The notes under the pieces are model-generated. The model did no database searches, had not been told where the DNA came from, and was given only the letters and a program-made list of their open reading frames with translations. Below, piece by piece: positions 46,844 through 56,982 of a stretch of DNA of 64,000 bases. The DNA lies in contig JAKULF010000003.1 of the NCBI GenBank assembly GCA_022661535.1, forward strand, positions 2,852,001-2,916,000. The letters run 5' to 3'. Made by a program: the position numbers and the translations under genes. This DNA is from Eutypa lata. Its lineage: Eukaryota; Ascomycota; Sordariomycetes; Xylariales; Diatrypaceae. How positions within the stretch are numbered: position 1 is the first letter of the stretch; each line of letters starts with the position of its first letter.

Positions 46844-48064
46844 TCACTGACAGGCGCGAACGCCCCTGCCAACGCTTCTAGTGTCGAAGACCTCGATCAG
46901 ACCGGATCCGACAGCTTCCTGCAAGACCCAATCAAACGACAGCCCGTTGAACTGCCTCCATTTTCTCGTCTGCCCCGGAAGTATCCCGGCGAACTCCCCA
47001 CGCGAGCGCTTCGCCGCGTACCGTGCCTCGTCCTTCGCGATTCCCCCGTCCCACCTGTCGCGGAGAACGGTCTCCGGAGCCTCGCGGAAGCGTGATTTCC
47101 CTAGTAGCGAGATGAGGTGCTCCAGCGCCGTCGATACGAGCTTGAGGAATGCCCCGTTTCCGGGCACGGCGAGCTTTAGCTCGGTGACACCACTATCGAC
47201 CGCGGATGATTTCCGTGCCCCTCCCCCACTCCCACCACCATTATGCACGGTCCCCTCTCCTCCTACCGCCCCGAGCGAGCCCGTCGGTTGCTTTGAGACC
47301 ATCTCCAGCGAAGTGAGAGTTCCCTTGTCTTCTGGGCGCGAATAGAGATTCATTGTGCTGGACATGGAGGCATAACTGCTAACCCCTGTGTGGTGCGCTG
47401 TGACAAGCCCAGCCCGGATCAACTGAGTGATCTGCGTTTTAGAGAACGAGTCTTGTCTAATGGCTTGCATGCTAGGGTTGTCCTTCATATAAGCTATGAG
47501 CGCATCTTTCGTGTCCATGTCTAAAACCGGGGAGTCCTTGACCATCTGCTCAAAGTCCGTAGCTAGGATAAGTGTGTCACCAATGTCGCCACGTTTAGCT
47601 ACCACTACTCTCCGTATAAAGCCTGTCCGCGCAAGTTCTGCAATTTCCCGCTCTACGGCACTTGGCGACAATAGCAAGGTCTGAATATGGGAAACGGTTA
47701 CAATCGGAGGGAGACTCTTGCGATAGTTCAATACCTCGGCTATTCTCGTTGAGTTCATACCCACGGCTTCTTGGGGCATCGGCGAGAACATGTGTGCGCG
47801 TATATAATGGATGGCTTGCGCAGTATCTCGAAGATTCAGGTCTGTCGCAAGGGCTCGGATAAGCCCAAAATCATCGAGCTTGTCATCAAAGAGATCGTCG
47901 TCATCTCCATCGTCCACTATTTGATTGTTTCCAAGAGCGCTCGGTTTGCGGCGGGAGGCAGAAGGTGTTCGCGATGTCGAAGGTGATGATCGCTTAGGAC
48001 TTCCAGATGCTTTAGATGACTTCTTAACCCGGCTCGAGCCTCCCAAAATCGACCGCAAACTCAT
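46844..48064 (-). CDS. STK19: STK19 (winged-helix) family protein
   Basis: A single exon of 406 residues. The family is recognised from HYIRAHMFSPMPQEA, AVGMNSTRIAEVLNYRKSLP, PPIVTVSHIQTLLLSPSAVE, REIAELARTGFIRRVVVAKR, FSKTQITQLIRAGLVTAHHT and the C-terminal FNGLSFDWVLQEAVGSGLIE. STK19 was named a kinase, but the fold is a tandem winged helix, and human STK19 acts in transcription-coupled nucleotide excision repair and binds DNA. No kinase motifs are visible here. The N-terminus is a basic Ser/Lys/Arg-rich stretch, as expected for a nuclear protein, followed by an Asp cluster DDGDDDDLFDD. A Gly-rich linker lies near 275-285. Its promoter faces that of the histidine phosphatase. Confidence 0.85.
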   Translation of the reverse strand: MSLRSILGGSSRVKKSSKASGSPKRSSPSTSRTPSASRRKPSALGNNQIVDDGDDDDLFDDKLDDFGLIRALATDLNLRDTAQAIHYIRAHMFSPMPQEAVGMNSTRIAEVLNYRKSLPPIVTVSHIQTLLLSPSAVEREIAELARTGFIRRVVVAKRGDIGDTLILATDFEQMVKDSPVLDMDTKDALIAYMKDNPSMQAIRQDSFSKTQITQLIRAGLVTAHHTGVSSYASMSSTMNLYSRPEDKGTLTSLEMVSKQPTGSLGAVGGEGTVHNGGGSGGGARKSSAVDSGVTELKLAVPGNGAFLKLVSTALEHLISLLGKSRFREAPETVLRDRWDGGIAKDEARYAAKRSRGEFAGILPGQTRKWRQFNGLSFDWVLQEAVGSGLIEVFDTRSVGRGVRACQ

Positions 48065-48828
48065 TTCTAGTCCAAGAGAACATGTGATTGAGGATCAACG
48101 GTTATTTATGCAGTTGTTGTAGCCTGAAACAGAGCTCGTGATTCGTTGTATTTGACAAACCTTGTCCGATTTGTTCAAGATTGAAATTGACAGTGGCGAG
48201 GAAGTCATACGTAGTTAGAGCCAAGTAGTTGCCTACACACAATTAGAGCAGTGTGTTATGACATAATCGAAATAGAACTCCTTTAACCTTTCATTTAAGC
48301 CTTTTCGCCTAACAAGTTGTCATTTGAAAAGGTTGATACTTACGTATAAATGATGCAAGTACTAGGTAGGTATGTAGACATGTATGTATGCATTGCATGC
48401 ATATATATTACGAGTTGTGGCAGGTTCATTCGTCGTATATCACCTTGGAAGTTCCAGTAGGCAGCCGCATCACTTACTGTGCTACCCTTTTTGCCAAGCA
48501 CAAAACTTTACGTCGGTGACTCAAAGTTGACAGCCTAAGTAGATGGGTAGAACATTATTAGTTAAACGGTAACTCTTGGCACACCATATATTCAGTCATA
48601 AGCGAGCTTTTCTCCGCAGCTGCCAGACGGTATCTACTCGAACCTTAGACAATTCACTACCGATTTACTCTAGGTTCCTTTCAGTCGTGTTCTTTATCCA
48701 AGAGGAATTCAAATCAATAAGGTCTCAACGACAATGCATACAAAAAGGGAATATCCTAGATTTGTGAGGTGTTCTCTCTCTAAGCAACTTGCGGGGTGGT
48801 GAAATAGCTTCTCGACAATATATTCAAG
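48065..48828. promoter_or_regulatory. Divergent promoter of STK19 and histidine phosphatase
   Basis: A 764-bp space between two head-to-head start codons. It contains GGTAGGTATGTA-type microsatellite near 48365-48400. No specific binding site is claimed. Confidence 0.45.
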
Positions 48829-49933
48829 ATGGCGCCAACAGTCATCCTGATACGCCACGGTGAAGCTTTACATAGTAGGTGCGGTCCCCAAAATATATTA
48901 GATTGGCCACTGACATATCCTTAGACGTTGCTAATAAGTCATCCTAATCTATATAATGCCACACAGCAGAAGTCCTAACATCTAGAAACATGAGTGGGAA
49001 TTGCCCGATCCAGAGCTCACAGAAAAGGGCTTCGAACAATGCAGGAAACTTGCCGAAGATCTCAAGACGAGGTTTCCTTTCTCCGAAGACGAGTGTCGGA
49101 TAGTTGCGAGTCCGTTGAAGCGTACGCTACAGACGGTCCAACACGGCCTTGAATGGCTTCGAGATTGCCATGTCCCAGTTGAAGTTAGGGCGGAATGGCA
49201 GGTAAGCTTCACTCACGAGGTAGGAACTGTAGATATTTTGTTAAGACTGACATGATATAGGAGACAACCGATTATCCTTGCGATATCGGAACCGAGCTGC
49301 CTTTGCTGGAAAAGGACTGGCCTGATTTCGATTTTTCAAATCTTGACCCGGTGTATCCTCAGAAGATCGGATTGTACGAGGCCTCAGAAGACGCGTTTCA
49401 ACGTAGAGCATCGTTTGCTAGACGATGGTTATTTGAGCAGCCGGAGAAATGCATTATCGTAGTGACCCGTACGTATTTCCTACCTAGAGCCTTATCTTCA
49501 AGCCCTAAGCTGAGAAGCAAATGGGCTCTTTGATGTATCCCTCTCTATCCTGAGACATTGATGCATAACCCTAGGCTCTCTTTCATTCCTCGAACGAAGA
49601 CGCACTAACTCTACTTTGCAGATTCAGGCTTTTTGAAAAGAGCGGTAAGGTTTTTTATTCTCGTCAGCGCGTCGCCCTTGTGCTAGGCTATAACTTAGGT
49701 TTCCGATTATAACATATCTAAAGCATCCCTAGTCACTCACTCAACATACTGGAAGCAATGATAGCTAATATGCTCTTTAGTTGAATTCGAGCGAAAGGTT
49801 TCAGAACGTCGAGTATCGGACATATGTTGTTGATAAGGATAACTCGGAGAATCTCCAGTTCAGAGAAATCGACAGGAGAAAGCCACTTGAATGCGAAGGG
49901 ACAAAGCAAGCGGAATCATGTCAGCTGAAGTAA
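48829..49933 (+). CDS. Histidine phosphatase (phosphoglycerate mutase-like), frame problem in exon 1 junction
   Basis: Exon 1 from ATG 48829 gives MAPTVILIRHGEALH, the RHG signature with the catalytic His. Later exons are clear: 48986-49201, 49261-49468, 49622-49644 and 49781-49933, with HEWELPDPELTEKGFEQC, IVASPLKRTLQTVQHGLEWL, AEWQETTDYPCDIGTELP and VVTHSGFLKRA, the second catalytic His box. These four join in phase with good GT-AG signals. The junction to exon 1 does not. A donor at 48875 and a possible 13-base microexon at 48925-48937 (which would give the expected HNVAN) leave the frame off, and TAG at 48983-48985 blocks other solutions. The gene may use a non-canonical splice, carry a one-base error, or be broken. 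Broad-specificity phosphatases of this family act on phosphorylated small molecules; the substrate is unknown. Confidence 0.68.
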
Positions 49934-50922
49934 GGAATGCAACACGACGATGATCATTGAAATCAAGGGCAGCATCCGGCGTTAAGCCATATAGAATGTT
50001 GCCGAGATTTACCATGGGAAGCCAATACCTAAACAAATTGGATTCCCTCAAACGAACGGCTTATAATACTCTCGCACTTGATTCACTTTAGAAGACTGTA
50101 GATTCCTGCGTCCTTATGCAACCTTAGGTCGGGAATCGTGTGCTTATTGAATGTAAAGATTAAAATGAAAGGCAAGCTGAAATTTTCCAAGAGCCGAAGT
50201 TAAGAAAACCCCACAGTGGATATTCAGTTAACAGGCCTATTCAACTATCGAAACTTACATATTGCTTAATATTTGCATAGAGTTATTGCATAATATTTTA
50301 GCACTTCAGGATGCTAAACTTAGCTTACATCCCAAGGTCATCCATCATACAAGGAAAAGTAGTTAGGTACAAAGGCATGGGACACAGTTACGCATCATAT
50401 CTACTGAATAAAGAAACTAGAGCTCATGTATTTCTACTTGGTATACCTACCTGCCTAGGTACCAAATATAGACCTTTAAACGAAGCCGCTAATATCACAA
50501 CCACGTACCATCATTAGGCTTCAAACGTCTAGAGACAAATGATACGATCTATATCATACAGCAGCCATGAAAGATACAAGTGGAACTTTAGGATACACTC
50601 GATAGACCCCATCATGGTATCGGACTGCATCATCTATAGCATCAATGACTAGAGAACGAATCCTTGATCGTGGTGCTATCCTCGATCTTGCCGAACTCCT
50701 AGCTAGAAGGTGATTGGGACCGAATGTCTACTTCGACATAGGCACATGTCCTATCATAAAGCTTTATTCGTATCATGCTACTATCATAAAGTTCATGGAA
50801 ATAAATCGACCGTAAACAAAGGCTCAAAATGACGTCCTCTGGTCCTATGCAAGCAATCGGACGATGGTGTTACCGAGTGGCGTAGGTGGTGTGTGACCTT
50901 GACTGCTTGAATCTATAGCAAA

Positions 50923-51120
50923 ATGAGAGTAGTTTGCCCTTCCCTCACACCCACTCACTGTCCCTCCCTCCACAGTCAAACCCCAGTATCCAAGATGACT
51001 CCCCGCAGACTCGTAATGATAGCAGCCTTTATCTGTCTCGTGCTAGTTCTAAATAGATGGAATAGGATGTTGGAGTTGTGGCTGTCTCAGCCGCAGAAAC
51101 GGTTCTCCCTAAGACCGTGA
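50923..51120 (+). CDS. Candidate small membrane ORF
   Basis: Sixty-five codons from ATG 50923 or forty-two from ATG 50995 (context AAGATGA). From the second start the product is MTPRRLVMIAAFICLVLVLN plus a basic tail, so it has positive residues before one hydrophobic segment, like a type II anchor or signal sequence. No downstream exon was found. It may be a real small protein, a lost gene's first exon, or chance. Confidence 0.28.
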   Translation: MRVVCPSLTPTHCPSLHSQTPVSKMTPRRLVMIAAFICLVLVLNRWNRMLELWLSQPQKRFSLRP

Positions 51121-51135
51121 ACCAATCAGCTTCTA

Positions 51136-51141
51136 CACGTG
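51136..51141. promoter_or_regulatory. CACGTG motif
   Basis: A perfect palindromic CACGTG about 690 bp before the endopolyphosphatase start. Yeast Pho4 and Neurospora NUC-1 bind CACGTG-type sites in phosphate-starvation genes, and yeast PPN1 (PHM5) belongs to the PHO regulon. One site at this distance is weak evidence. Confidence 0.3.
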
Positions 51142-51826
51142 TAAACATGGAAGACTATGATTCGCTCTCGATTCGACCCCCTTCAGCCTTATGGGTTGGG
51201 TCTCGGGAACACGCGAGATTGAGTCCCGTGAGACGATTGAATAATAGTAATGAGTAATAGTCGGTTATACGGCTTTTAGTGGTGAAGATATAAAGTAGGT
51301 ATGGCCTTCAACGCGGGTATTTATTTTGCTGGAGATTTCGAAAACCAGGTTCTCCGTCCATCTTCGATTTAAGGGCATTCTTCTGATTGGGTCCACCCGT
51401 TCTTGGATACCATTACCGCTTAGTTACATCGAATAGTTGTTGCCTGCGCTGATGTTAGCGCTCCAAACTGTCTAGGCCGAGATCCGTACAGTACATTAGG
51501 TACATAGTTACGCCCCTGCGTGTCATTGTTTAACAGGCAGGTATGTAACTGTTTCGTCATTACGATGTCTACGATACCTCTGTTGAATTGTCCCCCAAGG
51601 TTCCCAATGTCCCCTGTTACTCGACCGCCAACGAAGACTTCAACCAAGAAAAGTTTTGTCTCCTGACATCCCACAAATCTATTTAGTCATTTTCTTCCCC
51701 TCCTACCTTTCGAGACAAACATAACTATTGCGACTTAAAATCGAAAATCGAAAATCGAAATTTTTTTGGACCCTCATGTAGCGTGAAGGGTGTCATCCGA
51801 AGGCCCGGGACTATCATCTCCAAACC

Positions 51827-54116
51827 ATGACGTTCAGGGGAAGCTGTTTAGTGGTAACAGGCCTGCTGGCGACTGTCGTCATTGGTGCACCACCCCCTCC
51901 ACTACTACAGTCAACAACACCACCACCATTGGCATTACCAGTAGTCCATGCAGATGCGAGCCAAATTGTCCTGCAGGTCGGCGGTGACAAAGCTGATAGC
52001 AATATACACATAGACTCACCACAGCGAAAGTTGCATGGCAGGTTCTTACATATCACGGGTTCGTCCGTCCCGCATACGCTTCCTATATTCCATACACCAA
52101 ATTATATCTGATACACGCACACATCTATATAAACCTCCGTAAATACGGCACTGACATTTATATATTGCTATAGATCTACATCCTGACGAGTTCTACAAAC
52201 CACACACGTCAACCGAAGAATCTATCGCTTGTCATAGGGGCAAAGGTCCAGCTGGTGCATATGGCGCAGAGACATCGGATTGCGACTCACCCTTTTCCCT
52301 GGTCAATGCGACCTTGGAATGGATTGGTGCCAACTTGAAAGATTCCATTGATTTCGTTGTCTGGACCGGCGATTCGGCGCGTCACGATAGCGATCCCTAC
52401 CGTATACCCCGCCATAACTCGGAAATCATCAAGACCAACCGTATAATCGCCGACAAATTTGTCGATACCTTTTCCGATTCGAAAGGCCTGACGGTCCCCG
52501 TCGTCCCGACATTAGGTAATAATGACATATATCCACACAATGTGTTGATGCCTGGGCCAAATGACATCCTTCGAACCTACACCGATATATGGAAGTCCTT
52601 CATCCCGGAAGAGCAGCGTCACTCCTTCGAATTTGGCGGCTGGTTCTATGTCGAGGTCATTCCGAACAAGCTTGCCGTGTTCAGTCTCAATACTTTATAC
52701 TTCTTCGACCGCAATGCAGGTATCGACGATTGCGGCACGCCCTCAGAGCCGGGGTATAAGCACTTCGAATGGCTACGTGTCCAATTACAGTTCCTACGCG
52801 ATCGGGGAATGAAGGCTATCTTAATGGGTCATGTCCCACCTGCCAGGACTGAGGGTAAGCAGCTATGGGACGAGACATGCTGGCAGAAGTACACCCTCTG
52901 GCTGCAGCAATACCGCGATGTTGTGACTGGCGCTCTCTACGGCCATATGAATATCGATCATTTTATCTTGCAGGATACTAGAGAGATTGATGTTACCTTC
53001 ACCGGTTCAGCAGCCGCAAAGTCTAGTCACACTCGTGAGTCACTAGGAAGCGAGTTATCGGCTCAGTCGAGGACAGACTATCTCATGGAACTTCGAGACG
53101 AGTGGTCCCAATTGCCAGACCCAACGTTATACATGGAAGAGGAGGTTGAGGCAGAGGGGAAGAAGAAAAAGAAGCATAAAAAGAAGGGTAAGAAGAAGAT
53201 CGGTGGACCATGGGCAGAGCGATACCAGCTGTCCCTCGTTAGCCCGAGCATCGTTCCCAACTATTTCCCAAGCATCCGCGTGTTCGAGTACAACATCACC
53301 GGGCTCGAAAATATCGCTACATGGGTTGACACTGTAAGGGCTTCGGATGTCAATGCCATTGTTCCGCCGGACTTTGAAGACGACGGCGAGCAAGATGTCG
53401 TCTCTGATTCTAGCGTCTCTACTGACAGCAAGAAGAAGAAGGGGAAGAAACACAAGGGGAAGAAAGGCAAGAAGCCTAAGAAGCCTCACCTACATGTCCC
53501 CGATGGCCCGTCTTCAACAGCTCCTCCAGGTCCGGCGTACTCGCTCCAGCCGTTGACATTCACCGGGTTTACGCAGTACTACGCAAACCTGACGTACATC
53601 AACAACGACCTCACCAAGAAGGAGGACGTTGTTGACGATGCGAAATGGGACTCCGGAAAACACAGCGACGAGAAGCCGAAATACGAGAAGCCGCGGCCCA
53701 AGGAGTTCACGTTCGAGGTCGAATACAACACCTTCGAAGATAAGATCTACAAGCTCAAGGACCTGACCGTGAAGAGCTTCGTCGACCTCGGCCGCCGCAT
53801 CGGACAGACGTCCCCAAAGTCAAAGAACGACTTAGACGACTTCGAGGATGAGGATGAGGATGAGGATGACGGCGAGGACGTAGACGACTTTGAAGACGAG
53901 GAAGAGGAAACCGATGGTTCGAGCGATGATGATGACGACGATGAAGACGAATTAGACGTTACAAAGAAGAAGAAGAAAGGGAAGGGGAAGGGAAAGAAGA
54001 AGAAGCATAAAGGGGGCAAGAAGAAAACGGGCAAGACGAATAAAGCTTGGCTGCATTTCCTGAAGCATGCATTTGTCAGTACCAGCAGTGAGAAGGAGCT
54101 CAAGGATATGACCTGA
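51827..54116 (+). CDS. PPN1: Endopolyphosphatase
   Basis: Two exons, 51827-52058 and 52174-54116, give 724 residues; the intron (GTTCGT...CTATAG) interrupts the first metal-binding motif. The enzyme cuts long inorganic polyphosphate chains internally in the vacuole. Metallophosphatase motifs come in order: DLHPDEFY (from 78), TGDSARHD (142-149), GNND (192-195), GHVPP (296-300) and GHMNIDH (334-340). The N-terminus has a hydrophobic signal or anchor segment, GSCLVVTGLLATVVIGA without the first residue of the exon, then a Pro-rich stretch. Beyond the catalytic core, three Lys-rich blocks (for example EGKKKKKHKKKGKKK) and a long Asp/Glu block make the C-terminal half a charged polyampholyte, larger than in yeast Ppn1. 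It converges on the Tpa1/Ofd1 gene. Confidence 0.93.
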
Positions 54117-54453
54117 TTTTGTTGGTCGTTCTTGGGAAAGTGTCCTTCTATAAGGACTTGGCGTTTAAGGGGAAAAAGGCCATGAGAGGCGAAAGAAGCA
54201 TCCACGATGGTGTTAAGGTTTCTGTTTTTTTCTTCTTTTTTGAGGTGAAATTTTTGTTCTTTCTTTCTGGATACGGAGTTGAGCGTCTATATATATTGTA
54301 TACCTAGTTCAAGACGCAACGCGCAAAGAGGCGTGATGCGAGTCCGTTGTTACAGCCGAGTTTTCGAGGCTGCATTGTCAGTTATCTAGAGGAGCATTTT
54401 GAGAGCCATAGATGGTGGTATACTTACTTCGTTCACATATATACAAAGTCAGC

Positions 54454-54489
<36 letters not shown>

Positions 54490-54651
54490 GGCCACTGACA
54501 TAGTTATTCATTCATTCATTGAAATCAAATCTCATATGAGCCTGATAGCCTGATCATTCATCTTCTTGCGTGGCTTAAGTAAATAAGCTTCACTTCTCGT
54601 ATTTCTCATGTATTTATTGTTTAACTATTGTCATCTTCGTCCTCCATCCAC
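54117..54651. other. Convergent 3' region of PPN1 and TPA1 genes
   Basis: A 535-bp gap between two convergent stop codons, holding the 3' ends of both transcripts and an AT microsatellite at 54459-54484. Confidence 0.55.
54459..54484. repeat. AT dinucleotide microsatellite
   Basis: Thirteen AT units between two convergent genes. Confidence 0.95.
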
Positions 54652-54799
54652 TCAGTCCGACTCGCTATCCGAAGACGACGGGAACCCATTCCACTCCTCC
54701 TCGGTATCCTCCTCGAGGAGCCGGGCATTCGCTTCTGCATCTATCTCCACCTCCGCATCACCATTTGTCACCCCATTCTCATTCTCATTCTCATCATCG

Positions 54800-54839
<40 letters not shown>

Positions 54840-56982
54840 GCTCCTCGACCTCGAAAGTACCCGAGACATCCCACCGATCGCCCCGCGCGCTGCGGCTGAC
54901 GTACTTGACGAACTTGAGGGCGCCGCTGTCGCGCAGCACGATGGTCAGCTTGTTCCAGGCGGCCGCCTGGAAGAACAGGATGTTGTCGCCCTCGTCGCCG
55001 CCGCCGCCGCCGCCGCCACCGCCACCGCCACCTGACTTGTAGACGGCGGCGTCTTCGTTGGCGGCGTCTTCGTCTCCGGCCATGTAGACTTCGTGGCCGC
55101 CGACATCGATTTCTTCGTCTTCGTCTTCTTCTTCTTCTTCTTCTTCTACCACTTCCTCTTCTTCCTTTTTAGTGGCAGCCTTGCCCCTTCCTTTACCCTT
55201 GTTCTTTCCCTTGCTTTTGTTGTTATTGTTGTTGTCGTCTTCTTCCTTGCTACTGCTACTGCTGTTCTTCTTGTTCTTCTTCTCTTTGCTCTTGCCGTTG
55301 GTCTTACTACTGGTGTCATCCTCCTCCTCCTCTTCATCTTCTTCCTCATCGCCATCATCCCCCCAGCCCGTAGTCGGCGTGATGCCCAAGTTCAGCTCGA
55401 GCCGCGGCTTGCCCTCGTGGCCCGTGGCAAGGGTGTAGTCCAAGCCGCGCCGGAAGCGCCGCGCGACGAGGTCGTGGCTCTCGACGACGCAGCCCGTCGC
55501 TATCTGCAGCCAGCGCCGGAACTGGGGGCTAGGGAGGAACTCGTCGAGCAGCTCCTTGATGGGGGATTTTTTGTCGTCTTCTGCACCTGCAGTAGCAGCA
55601 GCAGCACGGCTCTTCCCATTCTTGCCACTACTACTACTGCTACTGCTAGAGGGCTGCTGGTAGAGGTATCTGTGCTTGTGGGGCGGCCTCGCCACCCGCC
55701 ACGGTCCCTTCTTCTCGATCTCGGCGGTGCTCTCCGGTACGCTCTCCTTCTCCTGCGCCGCGACGTACTCCCGTAGCCGCCTGGCGAACTTCTTGCCGAG
55801 GAGGTTGGGCAGCGTGATGCTGGAGCCGTTCTCGAAGTGCTCTGTGATCTGCTCGAGGGTGTCGGGGGTCAGGTACGTGGGCGCCATGTACTTGAGCAGG
55901 AACTCGAGGTCGGCCTCATCGAACTCCTGGGAGCTGGACTGGGGTGGCTTCCTCTCGACAGGGACGGGGACGGGGCGGGCGTTCGGCGCGTCGTACTGGT
56001 CCGGGTTGCCCTGCAGCTGCATGAGGCCGCTGTTCTTGGCCAGCTTCTCCTCGGCGCCCTCGACGTAGCCGTCCTCGCCGATCTGCGGGATGTGGAACCA
56101 GCCGCTGATGGCCATGCGGACCCTGCCCCCTTCCTTCTCCAGCTGCTGCTGCTTCCGGCTCTCCGCGCGGTACACCTCCTCGACGTCGTGGAAGCTCTCG
56201 CCGGGCTGCACGGCGAAGAAGCTCAGCTGGTTCCACGCCGGCGGGATCACCTTGGTCACGTCGGGCTCGGTCGTCTTCGCGACCTGCCCGTCCCTGCCCT
56301 GGATGTTCCGCGTGGGGAACAGCCGCAGGGCGCCGCCCCACTCCGGCTTCCAGGGGATGTCCGGGTCCGTCAGGTACAGGATGTAGCTGACCTTCCGGCT
56401 GCCGATGACGTCGTCGTGGCAGAGGAGGAAGCAGCCCGGCGTGTAGATGTTGATGGCCATGTCCGTCTTCCGGCCGCTCAGGGAACCGCATCCCGTAATG
56501 TGGGAAACGTAGTCTCGGAAGCTCTGGGAGTACATGGCGTCGCGAAGGGCAAGTAGGGAGGGGAGCTTGGCGAGAGCTTCGTCGTCCAGACCGTCCAGAT
56601 TAGCTAGGTCTCCCGACTGGTGTATTTTGTAGATGTCGGTCTCCTTGGGCGTAAATGACACATTGTCCTTGATCTCGTCTCGGACGGACCGCAGCAGTTT
56701 GTCGTCGACAAGTTTATGAATGACGCTGTGCTTGTAAGGGCTCGATTCGGCGTATCCTTTGGTATACTGGTCCAAGACTTTCTTATCGAATAAGCCCTTC
56801 CTAAATCGCTTCTTGGCTTCTTCATCGTTCAGGGCTGTACGTCCGTTGTTATGGTTAATTTTATGTTCGAAATACCCCCCATATAGAGCTATCTCGATAG
56901 CTCGGGGGCGGGACTTACAAGACTTGGTCTTCCTTTTTGGCTGTCTCTGGCCAGCAGCTTGCGATTCGGCTTTGCGCTTCAT
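54652..56982 (-). CDS. ofd1: Tpa1/Ofd1-type prolyl 3,4-dihydroxylase
   Basis: Two exons, 56919-56982 and 54652-56834, give 748 residues. The start is the ATG at 56982 (MKRKAESQ). The 84-bp intron (GTAAGT...ACAG) is a multiple of three without a stop, so retention would add 28 residues. This is a 2-oxoglutarate/Fe(II) hydroxylase; yeast Tpa1 and fission yeast Ofd1 modify Pro in ribosomal protein uS12, and Ofd1 also controls Sre1 stability. Motifs are FRKGLFDKKVLDQYTKGYAE, INIYTPGCFLLCHDDVIGSR (HxD, about 161 and 163), SFFAVQPGESFHDVEEVY (distal His, about 237) and VRMAISGWFHIP (Arg, about 261). The C-terminal domain carries IKELLDEFLPSPQFRRWLQ and ILFFQAAAWNKLTIVLRD. It is split by very large low-complexity inserts: Lys/Glu/Asp blocks and a twelve-Gly run, and ends in poly-Asp. 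Confidence 0.92.
54790..54837. repeat. ATC repeat encoding poly-Asp in Tpa1/Ofd1 gene
   Basis: Sixteen trinucleotide units, nearly all identical, encoding a run of fifteen or more Asp near the C-terminus. Confidence 0.92.
54995..55032. repeat. GCC repeat encoding poly-Gly in Tpa1/Ofd1 gene
   Basis: A GCC/ACC trinucleotide tract of twelve or more units encoding a Gly run inside the C-terminal domain. Confidence 0.92.

Larger units (their letters stand above)
49934..51826. other. Intergenic region upstream of endopolyphosphatase
   Basis: No firm gene. It holds a small candidate ORF at 50923-51120 and a CACGTG at 51136-51141, listed separately, and an AAAATCG triplicate at about 51739-51760 shortly before the endopolyphosphatase. 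Confidence 0.45.

Noticed and set aside
55093..56556. Long plus-strand frames (227 and 239 codons) opposite Tpa1/Ofd1
   Set aside because: They are antisense shadows of a GC-rich, low-complexity coding exon; the minus strand encodes a clear conserved enzyme.
29620..56982. Functional pairing of CYP51 with the Ofd1-type gene (sterol and oxygen control)
   Set aside because: Both belong to related pathways in fission yeast, but they lie over 23 kb apart with unrelated genes between, so no cluster is claimed.
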